Of a stretch of 18,406 nt of DNA, positions 17,574 to 18,406 are shown piece after piece. A program made the translations under genes and the position numbers. Within the stretch, counting starts at the first letter, position 1, and every line of letters begins with the position of its first letter. A model generated the notes under the pieces. The model was not told where the DNA came from. It searched no databases and saw only the letters and a list, made by a program, of their open reading frames with translations. Location of the stretch: positions 1 to 18,406 of the forward strand of contig JAKNDB010000043.1 of assembly GCA_024305405.1 (NCBI GenBank), read 5' to 3'. The stretch comes from Dirofilaria immitis. Lineage: Eukaryota > Nematoda > Chromadorea > Rhabditida > Onchocercidae.

Positions 17574-18406
17574 AAGTCCGAAACTGACTGATAAGGTACG
17601 GCCGAAATTGGACAAAATTCTGAGATAAAAAATGAGCGTGTAATCTTTGTATAATAACAATTTTTAGAATAAAAGAGTTTGGCAAAAAAAATATTGTATT
17701 TGGCGTGGAAAAAAGAATGAAAGAATAACAGATTACATTTGTCTTCCTTGATGTTCCACGCATGTTTCATTGAAAGTTTTATTAAAGGAAAAATGATTTT
17801 TTGAACGGAAAATTGAAATTTAAACTTGTCGAGCTTTACATTCCTTACACTATACTTTAAAACATTTCATTTTGAAGGATATTTCATAATAATACAAAAT
17901 ATCGATGAGAATCCCATCGGAATGAATTTTGAAAAATAATAATTACTGATTTTTTTTTCAATTTTCTAAATTTCTGGATTGCAAATAGTTAAAAAAGAAA
18001 TCACAGTGTGTGAGATAATACTGGTATGATAAATTTGTTGTTTGGTCTATTATTTAAAAATTTTTTATTTAGTAGAAGAATGAAATTATCTACAAAACTA
18101 CAGCAATCGCTTCTATTCACTTTAAATTACTTCTACATCATTCAGTGATTTTGTTATGCTAATTAATTGAACTTTTCACAATGTTTTGAAATCAGAGTTT
18201 TTTATTAGTGACACATAACTATTGCAGCATGTAACTATCCCTTCCAGCATCAAATAATTTAGTGCTTATTTGCCAAAATGATACCATTCTCTTTCTTATC
18301 AAATTTTATAAATTGAATTTTGACACCTTGGCGAATTCCTCTTTTAATCTCATCAATTATTAATAAGAGATAAAAATTTTGAATAACCTACTGCTACTGA
18401 TAATTA
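17574..18406. other. Outermost visible right-arm segment, no gene recognised
   Basis: Mirror of 2005-2835, nearly free of differences. AT-rich, no supported gene, and cut by the window edge. Confidence 0.4.

Larger units (their letters stand above)
10365..18406 (-). repeat. Right arm of giant inverted repeat, running off the window
   Basis: Reverse complement of 2005-9950. Paired positions add up to about 20315 on the inner side and about 20399-20411 outside the zinc-finger array. The 84-nt jump is therefore localised to the fingers; the remaining 12 nt are small homopolymer differences. The match is perfect at the final base, so the arm is truncated by the window, not by biology. Confidence 0.95.

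Noticed and set aside
2005..18406. Idea that the whole palindrome is a giant transposon with 8-kb terminal repeats or a viral genome end
   Set aside because: No transposase, integrase, polymerase or capsid-like frame is present in either arm; the only clear genes are zinc fingers.

Overview
This looks like an AT-rich animal nuclear genome. The codons of the only clear genes encode tandem C2H2 (Krüppel-type) zinc fingers. A compact TTTCAG 3' splice acceptor sits directly in front of the zinc-finger exon, and there is no bacterial-style gene packing. A nematode is the best guess (short TTTCAG acceptor, extreme AT content), but no sequence here fixes the species. Recognisable coding sequence is under 15% of the window.

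The dominant structure is a very large inverted repeat. Bases 2005-9950 (left arm, about 7.95 kb) are repeated as their reverse complement at 10365-18406 (right arm, about 8.04 kb) around an unpaired 414-bp centre (9951-10364). The right arm is still matching when the window ends, so the outer edge of the palindrome is not visible. Bases 1-2004 may or may not have a partner beyond 18406. Arms are nearly identical by eye: isolated substitutions, many homopolymer-length differences and one 84-bp difference, which is exactly one zinc finger.

Layout: 75-500 is a short, partly decayed three-finger zinc-finger gene outside the visible palindrome. 501-2004 has no recognised gene, only a weak LRR-like reading frame on the minus strand (1306-1566) lying in an imperfect 145-bp duplication. 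Each arm then carries, from outside to inside: ~0.8 kb unassigned sequence; a copy (A) of a dispersed non-coding repeat; a 59-codon orphan reading frame; ~1.8 kb unassigned; one zinc-finger exon pointing to the centre (5404-6132 left, 14183-14995 right); ~0.8 kb unassigned; an inverted copy (B) of the dispersed repeat; a 276-bp foldback (MITE-like) element; ~0.8 kb unassigned; and a third copy (C) of the dispersed repeat. Because B is inverted relative to C, and the foldback lies between them, there are palindromes at three nested scales.

The two arm zinc-finger genes are paralogues (or alleles, if the palindrome is a head-to-head haplotype join). The left array has 7 fingers and the right 8. 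Left finger 5 is a 70-nt perfect copy of finger 3 that replaces two distinct fingers of the right copy. In both arms the last finger runs into a frame disruption at an A AAA AAC heptamer. Reading on in the -1 frame restores the finger's two histidines and adds an 86-residue tail.
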